From Achromobacter xylosoxidans (GTDB lineage Bacteria > Pseudomonadota > Gammaproteobacteria > Burkholderiales > Burkholderiaceae_B), in assembly GCF_001457475.1 (NCBI RefSeq), contig NZ_LN831029.1, forward strand, positions 6,200,001 through 6,264,000: a DNA stretch of 64,000 bases. The letters are read 5' to 3'. The position numbers were made by a program, and so were the translations under genes. Within the stretch, counting starts at the first letter, position 1. Each line of letters starts with the position of its first letter. Below the pieces are notes generated by a model that was given only the letters and a program-made list of their open reading frames with translations, was not told where the DNA came from and searched no databases. Of the stretch, positions 1-8,434 are shown piece by piece.

Positions 1-5
1 GACAA

Positions 6-30
6 AAGGGGCTTCCACACGAAGCCCCTT
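6..30. terminator. hairpin, probable terminator of the gene left of the window
   Basis: A perfect 10-bp inverted repeat (6-15 with 21-30, 5-base loop) lies just before the carbonic anhydrase gene. Read leftward it is followed by a short T run, so it fits best as the terminator of a convergent or upstream gene outside the window. Confidence 0.5.
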
Positions 31-88
31 GTTGCGTCCGCCGGCACGCCGGCATGCCCGGCCCAGTTATCAAGGAAGTGAAAAGATC

Positions 89-739
89 ATGTTTCCCAAA
101 AGACTCACCGAAGGCTATCAGTCCTTTCTCGCCGGCCGCTTCCACTCGGAACGCAGCCGCTACGAAAAACTGGCCGAAACTGGGCAAAGCCCGGAAATCC
201 TGATCATCGGCTGTTGCGACTCGCGCGTCTCGCCCGAAGCCATCTTCGACGCCGGCCCCGGCGAAATGTTCGTCGTGCGCAACGTCGCCAACCTGGTCCC
301 GCCCTGTGACCCCGACTCCGAATCCTCGTACCACGGCACCAGCGCCGCCATCGAATTCGCCGTCAACGGCCTGAACGTCAAGCACATCGTCGTCCTCGGC
401 CACGCCTCCTGCGGCGGCATCCGCGCCTTCTTCGACGACGCCAAGCCCCTGACCAAGGGCGACTTCATCGGCAAGTGGATGTCCCAGATCGCCCCCGTCG
501 CCGACGAACTCGGCCCCGGCGGCGACGACCGCGCCGCCAACCTCAAGCGCCTGGAACTCGCCGTCATCGGCCACAGCCTGAACAACCTGATGACCTTCCC
601 CTCCATCCGCCGCCGCGTCGAAAAGGGCGACCTGGAGCTGCACGGCACCTACTTCGGCGTCGCCACCGGCGTCCTGTTCCTGCGCGACCCCGCCACCGGC
701 GAATTCAGCCCCTGCCTGGAAACCGGCCTGCCCGGCTGA
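89..739 (+). CDS. beta-class carbonic anhydrase
   Basis: Reversible CO2 hydration to bicarbonate in the cytoplasm; 216 residues, normal for the beta class. The four zinc-site residues are visible: Cys42 and Asp44 in the CxDSR motif, then His105 and Cys108 in the HxxCGG motif. An in-frame upstream start at 29 exists, but the ATG at 89 has an AGGAAG ribosome site about a dozen bases before it and begins where family members begin. It stands alone. The Asp-Arg pair of the CxDSR motif (Asp44, Arg46) needed for catalysis is kept. A cyanase-linked role is unlikely because no cyanase gene is nearby. Confidence 0.93.
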   Translation: MFPKRLTEGYQSFLAGRFHSERSRYEKLAETGQSPEILIIGCCDSRVSPEAIFDAGPGEMFVVRNVANLVPPCDPDSESSYHGTSAAIEFAVNGLNVKHIVVLGHASCGGIRAFFDDAKPLTKGDFIGKWMSQIAPVADELGPGGDDRAANLKRLELAVIGHSLNNLMTFPSIRRRVEKGDLELHGTYFGVATGVLFLRDPATGEFSPCLETGLPG

Positions 740-921
740 CCGCTCCACAAACGCGGCGGCTCGGCCGCCGCGCGCATGTCGCCACGGGCAAATAGCGCAG
801 GCGCATCCACGCCATGCAAACGCGGCAAGCACGCCAGACCGTCACAGCGTAGCCGCAACGCAGCGCCATCACCAGCGCGCAGCGTCATCCCGCCGACGCA
901 ACACACCCAAACGCCAAAGAA

Positions 922-937
922 GGCCGCCCGCGCGGCC
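922..937. terminator. GC-rich hairpin after carbonic anhydrase gene
   Basis: GGCCGC and GCGGCC are separated by a 4-base loop and followed by GCCTTT. This could end the carbonic anhydrase transcript, but the T tract is short and the distance from the stop codon is about 180 bases. Confidence 0.35.
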
Positions 938-1040
938 GCCTTTGGCGACCCCGCAAGACCTTCCCCTCCCCCCGATCGCTGGCAAAAAAACGCCAAGCAA
1001 ACAACTCGCCCCCCTGGCCCCCGTTAAGTCTCATCATGAG

Positions 1041-1198
1041 CGGGTGCCGGGGCAGGCGGGGGATGGCGGGGCGTGTAGATGCGCCCGAGGGAAACCGTAG
1101 GGAGCCGAAGGCGTACGAGGTTGACGCAGGGGCAGTCCGGAGCGAACGCTCCGGACCGCAATCGTAGCCCCGCCATCCCCCGCCTGCCCCGGCGCCCG
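1041..1198. repeat. large inverted-repeat element with nested hairpin
   Basis: A perfect 27-bp inverted repeat (1046-1072 against 1167-1193) extends to 32 bp with one mismatch (1041-1072 against 1167-1198). Inside lies a second perfect palindrome at 1135-1156 (10-bp arms, 2-base loop). No protein-coding frame explains this. It looks like a dispersed intergenic repeat of REP or MITE type, or the gene of a folded RNA. Which one cannot be decided from one copy. Confidence 0.75.
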
Positions 1199-1244
1199 CG
1201 GCTAAAGAACCCAACAACCGCCGCCAACAACGCCAGCAACCCCC

Positions 1245-1922
1245 TCAAACCCGATACGCCTGCGCCAACCTCTCATAATTATTCTTAAGAATGATCCCCG
1301 CATAGTAGACATGCTCACGCATCAGATCCTCAGCCCGCGCCCCATCCCGCGCAATGATGGCGTTGACGATCCGATGATGATCATCGTGCGACCGCAGAAT
1401 GATCCCATGGTCCTCCCACAGGATGATCCGATCCGACGCATACGGAATCGCCTGCGCCTGCGTCGCGAACCGCTTCACCCACGGATTGCCCGCCGCCTCC
1501 AGGATCCCGTTGTGCAAGGTGATGTTGACCTGCTGGTAAGGCAGATGGTCCTCCGCCAGCAACACCCCCTTGCCGAGAATGCGGTCGCCTTCGTCCAGGC
1601 AATTCTTCAGCACCGCCACCGCGTCGTTCGACAGCCCGCGCAGCGCCGCCTGCCGACAGGCCAATCCTTCGAGCGCCGCCCGCACCTCGTAAGCCGCCAC
1701 GATCTCGGCCAGGTCATACGCCCGCACCGTATAGCCGCGCTTGGGCAGGTGCTCCAGCAGCCCCTCGTTGCCCAGCGTCGCCAGGGCCGCCCGCACCGGC
1801 GTGCGCGACACCCCCAGCTTCTCGGCCAGCGGAATTTCCTCCAGGCGGGCGCCCGGGCTGAACTTGCCATGCAGCACCCAGTCCCGCAGCGTATCGGTCA
1901 CGTGTTGAGATAGCGTATCCAT
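1245..1922 (-). CDS. GntR-family (FadR/VanR type) transcriptional regulator
   Basis: 225 residues. A winged helix-turn-helix occupies roughly residues 5-70 (LGVSRTPVRAAL recognition helix region), followed by an all-helical FCD ligand-binding domain with the expected Asp/His-rich metal site (HDDHH near residue 180). The ATG at 1922 is chosen over an upstream in-frame start at 2003 because family proteins begin a few residues before the helix-turn-helix and the operator-like TGTATACAT lies at 1931-1939. It is divergent from the SDR-liv operon and probably represses it until the substrate or an intermediate binds. The ligand is unknown. Confidence 0.85.
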   Translation of the reverse strand: MDTLSQHVTDTLRDWVLHGKFSPGARLEEIPLAEKLGVSRTPVRAALATLGNEGLLEHLPKRGYTVRAYDLAEIVAAYEVRAALEGLACRQAALRGLSNDAVAVLKNCLDEGDRILGKGVLLAEDHLPYQQVNITLHNGILEAAGNPWVKRFATQAQAIPYASDRIILWEDHGIILRSHDDHHRIVNAIIARDGARAEDLMREHVYYAGIILKNNYERLAQAYRV

Positions 1923-1930
1923 GCCCGCAT

Positions 1931-1939
1931 TGTATACAT
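1931..1939. promoter_or_regulatory. GntR operator candidate, copy 1
   Basis: TGTATACAT, just upstream of the gntR start codon. The same nine bases recur at 2051-2059. GTATAC-centred dyads are typical half-sites for FadR/VanR-type GntR proteins. Confidence 0.6.
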
Positions 1940-2050
1940 GAAGAATACATGCGACAGCGCCCCATACCATCACGCTAGGGCTTTCCCCAATGAGAACCAT
2001 CAAGTTTCATGCGCAGCTACGGGAAACCCCCTATACCTGCCGCCCCTTCA

Positions 2051-2059
2051 TGTATACAT
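2051..2059. promoter_or_regulatory. GntR operator candidate, copy 2
   Basis: Second exact copy of TGTATACAT, 120 bases from the first and 69 bases before the SDR start codon, in the promoter region of the divergent operon. Confidence 0.6.
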
Positions 2060-2127
2060 AATCGCCAAAAATTCAGATCAGCGGACGCCGTTTCCAAGGC
2101 GGGCGAATCCGCGCAACAGGAGGCAGC

Positions 2128-2919
2128 ATGTCCAATGTATCCACGCCGGCCGCAGGCCCGGCTCCGCGGCTCGCGCTCGTCACCGGCGGTGGCGGCGGCA
2201 TCGGCGCCACCATCTGCCAGGAGCTGGCCCGCGCCGGCTACCGCGTGGTGGTGTCGGACGTGGATGCCCAGCGCGCCCGCCGCGTGGCCGACGAACTCGG
2301 CGCGCCCCACAGCGCCCATGCCTTCGACGTCAGCGATGAAAGCGCCGTCGAAACGGCGTTCGACCAGATCGAACAGGCCCACGGCCCCATCGCCGTGCTG
2401 GTCAGCGCCGCCGGCCTGCTGCTGTTCCAGGCCAACGGCGAACGCCCGCTCATCAAGGACACCACGCTCGACATCTGGGAACGCAGCTTCGCCGTCAACG
2501 CGCGCGGCGTGTTCCTGTGCGGCCGCGCCTACCTGCGGCGGCGCGAAGCCGCGCCGCTCAAGCACGGCCGCATCGTCACCTTCACGTCGGTCGCCGCGCA
2601 ACTGGGCGGCTATCGCTCCAGCGCCTCGTACATCGCCGCCAAGTCGGCCGTGCTGGGCCTGACCAAGGCCATGGCGCGCGAATCCGCGCACCTGGGCATC
2701 ACCGTCAACGGCATCGCGCCGGGGCTGATCGACACCGACATGCTGCGCAGCACCGTCACCAGCAGCGGCGCGCTCGCGGCGGCCGCCCAGGCGATTCCGC
2801 TGGGCCGCATCGGCACGGTGGACGATGTCGCCGCCGCGGTGCGTTTCCTGGCCTCGGAAGAAGCGGGCTACATCACCGGCAGCGTCATCGACGTCAACGG
2901 CGGCTACCGCATGCAGTGA
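2128..2919 (+). CDS. SDR-family oxidoreductase (first gene of catabolic operon)
   Basis: NAD(P)-dependent short-chain dehydrogenase, 263 residues, cytoplasmic. The dinucleotide motif TGGGGGIG is at residues 19-26, Asn124, Ser154, Tyr168 and Lys172 form the catalytic tetrad, and Asp44 in the acidic VSDVD turn suggests NAD(H). The usual NNAG is SAAG (93-96). A strong ribosome site (AGGAGG) precedes the ATG at 2128. It is the first gene after the GntR-controlled promoter and probably oxidises or reduces a hydroxyl/keto group of the compound imported by the Liv transporter behind it. Substrate unknown. Confidence 0.85.
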   Translation: MSNVSTPAAGPAPRLALVTGGGGGIGATICQELARAGYRVVVSDVDAQRARRVADELGAPHSAHAFDVSDESAVETAFDQIEQAHGPIAVLVSAAGLLLFQANGERPLIKDTTLDIWERSFAVNARGVFLCGRAYLRRREAAPLKHGRIVTFTSVAAQLGGYRSSASYIAAKSAVLGLTKAMARESAHLGITVNGIAPGLIDTDMLRSTVTSSGALAAAAQAIPLGRIGTVDDVAAAVRFLASEEAGYITGSVIDVNGGYRMQ

Positions 2920-3011
2920 ACCCTGTGCAATGAACCCAATCCGGCGGCTTCGCCGCCAAGCAGCAACGCGCCATCGATAAAGGCGCGCACTCAAAAAACG
3001 GGAGACAAACC

Positions 3012-4223
3012 ATGAAGCACCTCCGCCGCCATGCGGCCGCCGCGCTATGCGCCCTCGCCCTGGGCGCTTCCGCCCAGGCCCAGCAGGAACCCGGCATCAC
3101 CGACAAGACCATCAGGATCGGCCTGTTCGCGCCCCTGTCGGGCAGCGGCATGGCCTATGGCTTTGACGTGCTGAACGCCGCCAAGATGTGGTACGCCAAG
3201 GTCAACAAGGAAGGCGGCATCAACGGCCGCCAGATCGAGCTGGTAATCGAGGACGACCGCTGCAACGCCAACGACCTGGTGGCGGCGGTCAAGAAGCTGA
3301 CGGAGCAGGACAAGGTGTTCCTGCTGAACGGCGGCTCGTGCTCGGCCGCCGTGGTGGCCGCGCGCGAATACGTCGAGCGCGAGAAGGTGCCGCTGGTCAT
3401 GCTCAACGCCTCGGGCGACGGCGCGCTGTATCCGCCGTCCAAGTACATCTACGGCGCGTTCTCGATCTCGCAGCACGCCGTGGGCGGCTCGATGGTGCAG
3501 TTCGCCGCCGAGCATCTCAAGGCCAAGAAGATCGGCTACATCAACCACGACGATGCCTACGGCGGCTGGAACCTGGAAGCCGCCCAGGCCCAGTCCAAGC
3601 AGCTGGGCGGCCTGAACCTGCAGGTGCAATCGGTCAATCCCAACATCACCGACGTGACCGCGCCGATGCTCAAGATCCGCGCCGGCAATCCCGACGTGCT
3701 GCTGCTGACGACGTATGCCCGGCCCGCCGCGCTGATCATCAAGAAGGCGCAGGAACTGGGCTGGAACAAGCCCATCGTGCTGGCCGTCAACGGCACCGCC
3801 GACCTGAAGCAGCTGGTGGAGAACGTCGGCAACAAGGACGCCTTCAAGAACGTCTACATCCAGGAAGTGCTGAGCGACATGCCCGGCGGGCCCAAGCTGA
3901 CCTGGGTCTACGACATGTACAAGCAGGCCTATCCGGACCTGGCCGCCAAGCCTGGCCATCCGCAGACCTACATGCCCTACGGCCTGCCGCCCGCCATGGC
4001 GGTGGTCAATGCGCTCAAGGCCGCCGGCCCGCAGCCCACCCGCGAGAAGGTGCTGGCCGCGCTGGAGACCATGAAGTTCGATTCCGGCGTCATGGCCGGC
4101 CCGATCGAATTCGGCCCGAACGACCGCGCCGCGCAGGAATCGGCCATCTACATCAAGTTCGACGGCACCAACATGTCGCTCGTGCCGGGCGCCTTCAAGA
4201 GCGTCTGGCAGTACCAGCCGTAA
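3012..4223 (+). CDS. livK: branched-chain-amino-acid-type ABC transporter, substrate-binding protein
   Basis: 403-residue periplasmic receptor. An N-terminal signal peptide (basic start, Ala/Leu core, cut near AQAQ at about residue 24) is followed by a type-1 binding fold of the LivK/HAAT class (KTIRIGLFAPLSGSG near residue 33). In betaproteobacteria such receptors serve aromatic acids and other carboxylates as well as leucine. With SDRs and a flavoprotein in the same operon, the ligand is probably a catabolic substrate and not an amino acid. GGAGA ribosome site before the ATG. Confidence 0.9.
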   Translation: MKHLRRHAAAALCALALGASAQAQQEPGITDKTIRIGLFAPLSGSGMAYGFDVLNAAKMWYAKVNKEGGINGRQIELVIEDDRCNANDLVAAVKKLTEQDKVFLLNGGSCSAAVVAAREYVEREKVPLVMLNASGDGALYPPSKYIYGAFSISQHAVGGSMVQFAAEHLKAKKIGYINHDDAYGGWNLEAAQAQSKQLGGLNLQVQSVNPNITDVTAPMLKIRAGNPDVLLLTTYARPAALIIKKAQELGWNKPIVLAVNGTADLKQLVENVGNKDAFKNVYIQEVLSDMPGGPKLTWVYDMYKQAYPDLAAKPGHPQTYMPYGLPPAMAVVNALKAAGPQPTREKVLAALETMKFDSGVMAGPIEFGPNDRAAQESAIYIKFDGTNMSLVPGAFKSVWQYQP

Positions 4224-4284
4224 CCGCCGCCACAGGCCAGGTCCGCGCCGCGGCGCAGCGCCGCGCGGACCGCCGGAGACCATC

Positions 4285-5187
4285 ATGAGCTTTGCCGATA
4301 TCTGGTTGTTCCTGCAGCAGGGGGTGCTGTCGGGACTGGTGACGGGCAGCGTGTATGCGCTGCTGGCGGTCGCCGTTGTCATCATTTTCAAGACCACGGA
4401 TGTGCCCAATTTCGCCCAGGGCGAGATATTCATGGTCGGGGGCTACGTCGCCCTGTTCCTGACCCTGGTGATGGGCTGGCCCTACCTAGCGGTCATCCCG
4501 GTGACGCTGGCCGTGGTGGCCGTGGTCTCCGGCCTGTTCCAGCGCGTCGTCATGGAGCGCGTCATCGCCTCCAGGGGCGTGGGCGTGCAGATGGTGATCG
4601 CCACGCTGGGCCTGGCCTACGCCCTTAAAGGGCTGGTGCGCCAGACCGGGCTGGGCGACACGCCGCGCTCGCTGCCGCCGCTGGCCCCCACCGACGCCAT
4701 CCTCATCGGCGATGCCGTGCTGACACAGCTGGACCTGGTGATCTTCGCCGTGGCCGTGGGCGTGATGCTGCTGCTGTACGTGATGTTCACCTACACCCGC
4801 GTGGGCAAGGCCATGCGCGCCGTCGGCATGAACCCCAAGGCCGCGCGCCTGGTGGGCGTGAACCTGACGCGCATCCGCATGATGGTGTGGGCGCTGTCCG
4901 GGCTGATCTCGGCCGTGGCCGCGCTGCTCATCACGCCCAAGATCCTGATCACGCCGGACATCGGCCACATCGCCATCCTGGCCTACGCGGCCGCCATCGT
5001 CGGCGGCATCACCAGCCTGCCCGGGGCGGTGGTCGGCGGCTTCGTGATCGGCGTGGCCGAGAACCTGGTGGGCCTGTTCATTTCGACCAACGCCATCGTG
5101 GTGGCGCCCTTCGTCGCCATCATGGTGGTGCTGCTGCTGCGTCCGCAAGGCCTGCTGGGCGGCAAACTGCAGGTGAAAAAAGTATGA
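4285..5187 (+). CDS. livH: LivH-type ABC transporter permease
   Basis: Inner-membrane permease, 300 residues, with about eight hydrophobic segments and the LivH signatures near the start (GSVYALLAVAVVIIFKTT, then FAQGEIFMVGGY). It pairs with the LivM-type permease, whose ATG overlaps this gene's stop (ATGA at 5184-5187), so translation is probably coupled. It ends in a short basic tail (LQVKKV). Part of the GntR-controlled uptake operon. Confidence 0.92.
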   Translation: MSFADIWLFLQQGVLSGLVTGSVYALLAVAVVIIFKTTDVPNFAQGEIFMVGGYVALFLTLVMGWPYLAVIPVTLAVVAVVSGLFQRVVMERVIASRGVGVQMVIATLGLAYALKGLVRQTGLGDTPRSLPPLAPTDAILIGDAVLTQLDLVIFAVAVGVMLLLYVMFTYTRVGKAMRAVGMNPKAARLVGVNLTRIRMMVWALSGLISAVAALLITPKILITPDIGHIAILAYAAAIVGGITSLPGAVVGGFVIGVAENLVGLFISTNAIVVAPFVAIMVVLLLRPQGLLGGKLQVKKV

Positions 5188-6188
5188 AATCCAAGACCGA
5201 CCGCGCCCTGCTGGCGCTGATGGCCGTGGCGCTGGCGGCCCTGCCGTTCGTCGCCAGCGGCTATGTGATCTACGTCGTCAACCTGCTGATGGTGTTCGTG
5301 GTGCTGGCCCTGGGCCTGCACATCGTCATCGGCGAGACCGGGCAGTTCGCCCTGTCGCACGCCGCGTTCTACGGCGTCGGCATCTACACCGCCGGGCTGA
5401 TCAACAACCTGTGGCATCCGCCCTTCTTCGTCTCGATCGTGGCGGGCGGGCTGTTGGCGGCCGTGCTCGGCTACCTGATCGGCGCGCTGGCGCTGCGCAT
5501 GCGCGACATCTACCTGGCGCTATCCACGTTCGCCTTTGGCGAGGCGATGCAGTGGGTGTTCCTGAACTGGCAGTCGGTGACCAACGGCTCGAACGGCTTC
5601 CGCATTTCGCCGGCCACGCTGTTCGGCTATGAACTGGTGTCCGACATCAAGGCCTATCCCTTCGTGGTGGCGATCGCCGCGCTGCTGCTGTGGGTCACCG
5701 TGGCGCTGTCGCGCTCGCAGCTGGGCTCGGCCTTTCGCGCCGTGCGCGAGAGCGACGTGGCGGCGCAGGCCATGGGCGTGAACGTCAACGCCATCAAGCG
5801 CACCGCCTTCACGCTGTCGGCGGCCTACGCCGGCATCGCCGGCGGCATGTACACCACCTTCGCCTCGTTCATCCATCCGGAGAGCCTGGGCTTTCAGACC
5901 ACCATCCTGATCCTCACCATGGTGGTGGTGGGCGGCATCGGCTCGGTGCGCGGCGCCATCGCCGGCGCCATCGGCTTCGGCCTGATCTCGGAGCTGCTGC
6001 GCCAGGCGCTGTCGTTCCAGGAAATCATCTATGGCGTGATCCTGATGGGCTTCATGATGTTCGCGCCAAAGGGCCTGTTCGCCGGCCGCGAGGCGCGCCG
6101 CCGCGCGCCGCCGCCAGCCGCGCCGCTGCCCGCGCGCCGGGACGCCCAGGGCGCCACCGCCAAACCCACGCAAAGGAGCGCCGCATGA
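5184..6188 (+). CDS. livM: LivM-type ABC transporter permease
   Basis: Second inner-membrane permease, 334 residues. The start at 5184 overlaps the livH stop by four bases. It shows the LivM core (GETGQFALSHAAFYGVGIYTAG near residue 45) and the loop that contacts the ATPases (SAFRAVRESDVAAQAMGVNV near residue 180). The C-terminal tail is rich in Arg, Ala and Pro and looks disordered. Its stop overlaps the next start (ATGA at 6185-6188). Confidence 0.92.
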   Translation: MKSKTDRALLALMAVALAALPFVASGYVIYVVNLLMVFVVLALGLHIVIGETGQFALSHAAFYGVGIYTAGLINNLWHPPFFVSIVAGGLLAAVLGYLIGALALRMRDIYLALSTFAFGEAMQWVFLNWQSVTNGSNGFRISPATLFGYELVSDIKAYPFVVAIAALLLWVTVALSRSQLGSAFRAVRESDVAAQAMGVNVNAIKRTAFTLSAAYAGIAGGMYTTFASFIHPESLGFQTTILILTMVVVGGIGSVRGAIAGAIGFGLISELLRQALSFQEIIYGVILMGFMMFAPKGLFAGREARRRAPPPAAPLPARRDAQGATAKPTQRSAA

Positions 6189-6949
6189 GCGCCCAACCCT
6201 ACCTCGACGTCCAGGGCCTGACGGTGAAATTCGGCGGCCTGACCGCCATCAACGGCCTGTCGATGCAGGTCGAGCGCGGCCGCATCCACGCGTTGATCGG
6301 CCCCAACGGCGCCGGCAAGTCCACCACCTTCAACTGCGTCTCGCGCTACTACCGGCCGACGCAGGGCCGCATCGTCTTCGACGGCATCGACGTCACGAAA
6401 AAGAAGCCGCACGAAATGGCGGCGCTGGGCGTGGCCCGCACCTTCCAGAACCTGGAGTTGTTCAGCGCGCTGACGGTGCGCGAGAACGCGCTGCTGGGCA
6501 CCTATGCGCACGGCGCCAGCACGGCCGCGCGCCTGCTGCGCCCGGCCACCGCCGAGGCGCGCGAACGCGTCGAACACCTGCTCGAACGCGTCGGCCTGGC
6601 CGACTTCCTCGACACGCCCGCGTGCAGCCTGGACTTCGGCCGCCAGAAGATGCTGGAACTGGCGCGCGCGCTGGCCATCTCGCCCAAGCTACTGTTGCTG
6701 GACGAGCCCGCCGCCGGCCTGCGCAATCGCGAAATCGAGACGCTCGACCGCATCCTCACCGAGCTGTGCGAACGCGACGGCATCACGGTGCTGCTGGTCG
6801 AGCACGTGATGCAGCTGGTGATGTCGATCTCGGATCGCATCACCGTCATGTCGTTCGGCGAGAAGATCGCCGAAGGCACGCCCGCGGAGGTGCGCAGCAA
6901 CCCCCGCGTCATCGAAGCCTATCTGGGCAAGGGAGCCGCCGGTGGCTGA
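6185..6949 (+). CDS. livG: LivG-type ABC transporter ATP-binding protein
   Basis: 254-residue cytoplasmic ATPase. Walker A is GPNGAGKST (near residue 39) and Walker B is LLLLDEPAAGL (near 174), with the H-loop in LLVEHVMQLVM. The ABC signature is unusual: LDFGRQK instead of the LSYGQQR usual in LivG, so the Ser at the second position is Asp. The C-terminal helical lid typical of LivG is present (VIEAYLG). It overlaps livM by four bases and livF by eight. Confidence 0.92.
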   Translation: MSAQPYLDVQGLTVKFGGLTAINGLSMQVERGRIHALIGPNGAGKSTTFNCVSRYYRPTQGRIVFDGIDVTKKKPHEMAALGVARTFQNLELFSALTVRENALLGTYAHGASTAARLLRPATAEARERVEHLLERVGLADFLDTPACSLDFGRQKMLELARALAISPKLLLLDEPAAGLRNREIETLDRILTELCERDGITVLLVEHVMQLVMSISDRITVMSFGEKIAEGTPAEVRSNPRVIEAYLGKGAAGG

Positions 6950-7661
6950 GAACCTGCTTGAAGTCGAATCGGTCAGCGCCGCCTACGGCAATATCCGCGC
7001 CCTGCAGGACGTGTCGCTGAAGGTGCCGCAGGGCGCCATCGTCGCGCTGCTGGGCGCCAACGGCGCCGGCAAGTCCACCACGCTCAACGTGATATCGCGG
7101 CTGGTGACGCCCACCGCGGGCAGCGTGCGCTTTGCGGGCGAGGCCATCCATCGCCAGCCGGCCGACGCCATCGTCAGCCGCGGCATCGTGCAGGTGCCGG
7201 AGGGCCGCGAGATCTTCCGCGAAATGAGCGTGCGCGAGAACCTGGAGATGGGCGCCTACCTGCGCCAGGACCGCCAGGCGGTCAAGGCCGACCTGGACAT
7301 GGTCTGCGATACCTTCCCGCGGCTGCGCGAGCGCTTCGAGCAGAAGGCCGCCACGCTGTCGGGCGGCGAACAGCAGATGCTGGCCACCGGCCGCGCCATG
7401 ATGGCGCGCCCGCGCATGATCCTGCTGGACGAACCGTCCATGGGCCTGTCGCCGCTGGTGGTGGAACAGATATTCGACATCGTGCTGCGCCTGAACCGCG
7501 AACAGGGCATCACCATCCTGCTGGTGGAACAGAACGTGAAGCTGGCGCTGTCGGTGTCCAGCTATGCCTACATCCTGGAAAACGGCGAGATCGCGCTGGA
7601 AGGCGCATCGGCCGCGCTGGCCAGCGACGAAGGCGTGCAGCGCGCCTACCTGGGCGGCTAG
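6942..7661 (+). CDS. livF: LivF-type ABC transporter ATP-binding protein
   Basis: 239-residue ATPase. The GTG start at 6942 lies inside the end of livG and has GGGAG 6 bases upstream. Walker A (GANGAGKST), a canonical signature LSGGEQQM and Walker B (ILLDEPSMGL) are visible, as is the LivF-typical VPEGREIF. With livG it powers the permease pair. Ends AYLGG, as is common for LivF. Confidence 0.93.
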   Translation: MAENLLEVESVSAAYGNIRALQDVSLKVPQGAIVALLGANGAGKSTTLNVISRLVTPTAGSVRFAGEAIHRQPADAIVSRGIVQVPEGREIFREMSVRENLEMGAYLRQDRQAVKADLDMVCDTFPRLRERFEQKAATLSGGEQQMLATGRAMMARPRMILLDEPSMGLSPLVVEQIFDIVLRLNREQGITILLVEQNVKLALSVSSYAYILENGEIALEGASAALASDEGVQRAYLGG

Positions 7662-7670
7662 GAGCGAACC

Positions 7671-8426
7671 ATGACTCTGATGATGCAAGACAAGCGGGTC
7701 CTCGTCACCGGCGCCGGGCGCGGCCTGGGCGCCACCATCGCGCAGGGCTTCGCGCGCGAAGGCGCCACCGTGATCGTGGCCGACCTCGATCCCGCCCTGG
7801 CCCGCGCCAGCGCCCAGGCCATTGCGGCCGCCGGCGGCCGCGCCATCGACGCCGCGCTGGACGTGACCGACGCCGAGGCGGTGCGCGCCTTCGCCGCCGA
7901 ATGCGAAGCGCGCCACGGTGCCATCGATGTGCTGGTCAACAACGCCGGCATCTCGGCGCGCGCACCGTTCGACGATCCACAGACCCCGCAGATCTGGGAA
8001 CGCGTGATGAACGTGAACCTGCAAGGCACCTTCAACGTCACCCACGCCTTCGTCGAACAGCTCAAGGCCCGCCGCGGCGCCATCGTCAACCTGTGCTCGA
8101 TCGTGGCCTATGGCTGCGGTATTTCGACCGCCGGCTACGTGGTATCCAAGGGCGGCGTGCGCTCCTTCACCGAAGTGCTGGCGCGCGACCTGGCGCCGCA
8201 CGGGGTGCGCGTCAACGCCGTCGCCCCCGGCCTGATGGAAACCGAGATGACCGCCGGCCAGCGCGCCCAGGCCCACGGCACCGACTGGTACATGCGGCGC
8301 GCGCCGATGGCGCGGGCCGGACGCGCCGACGAGATCGTCGGCCCGGTGTTGTTCCTGGCCTCGGACATGGCCAGCTACGTCAATGGCGTGGTGCTGCCGG
8401 TGGACGGCGGCTACCTGGCCGTATAG
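7671..8426 (+). CDS. SDR-family oxidoreductase
   Basis: 251 residues. Cofactor motif TGAGRGLG (13-20), NNAG (90-93), Ser143, Tyr156 and Lys160. Asp38 after the second strand (VADLD) suggests NAD(H). It begins nine bases after livF with a GGAG ribosome site, so it is in the same operon. It is closer in layout to FabG-like and hydroxysteroid dehydrogenases than to reductases of other SDR classes. Substrate unknown; probably an alcohol intermediate of the imported compound. Confidence 0.87.
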   Translation: MTLMMQDKRVLVTGAGRGLGATIAQGFAREGATVIVADLDPALARASAQAIAAAGGRAIDAALDVTDAEAVRAFAAECEARHGAIDVLVNNAGISARAPFDDPQTPQIWERVMNVNLQGTFNVTHAFVEQLKARRGAIVNLCSIVAYGCGISTAGYVVSKGGVRSFTEVLARDLAPHGVRVNAVAPGLMETEMTAGQRAQAHGTDWYMRRAPMARAGRADEIVGPVLFLASDMASYVNGVVLPVDGGYLAV

Positions 8427-8434
8427 GAATCGAT

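Larger units (their letters stand above)
740..1244. other. 505-base intergenic region, no gene supported
   Basis: Short open frames here overlap each other on both strands and none has a convincing ribosome site or recognisable protein. It holds a GC hairpin (922-937) after the carbonic anhydrase gene and the large inverted-repeat element at 1041-1198. Confidence 0.6.

Noticed and set aside
776..1027. Small plus-strand frame after the carbonic anhydrase gene.
   Set aside because: Composition is Arg/Pro-rich noise, overlaps an opposite-strand frame, and the hairpin at 922 lies inside it.
4486..5148. Long minus-strand frames rich in His, Gln and Gly inside livH (similar ones inside cysI, prfA and znuD).
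   Set aside because: They are antisense shadows caused by the high third-position GC of the real genes; no ribosome site, no family match.
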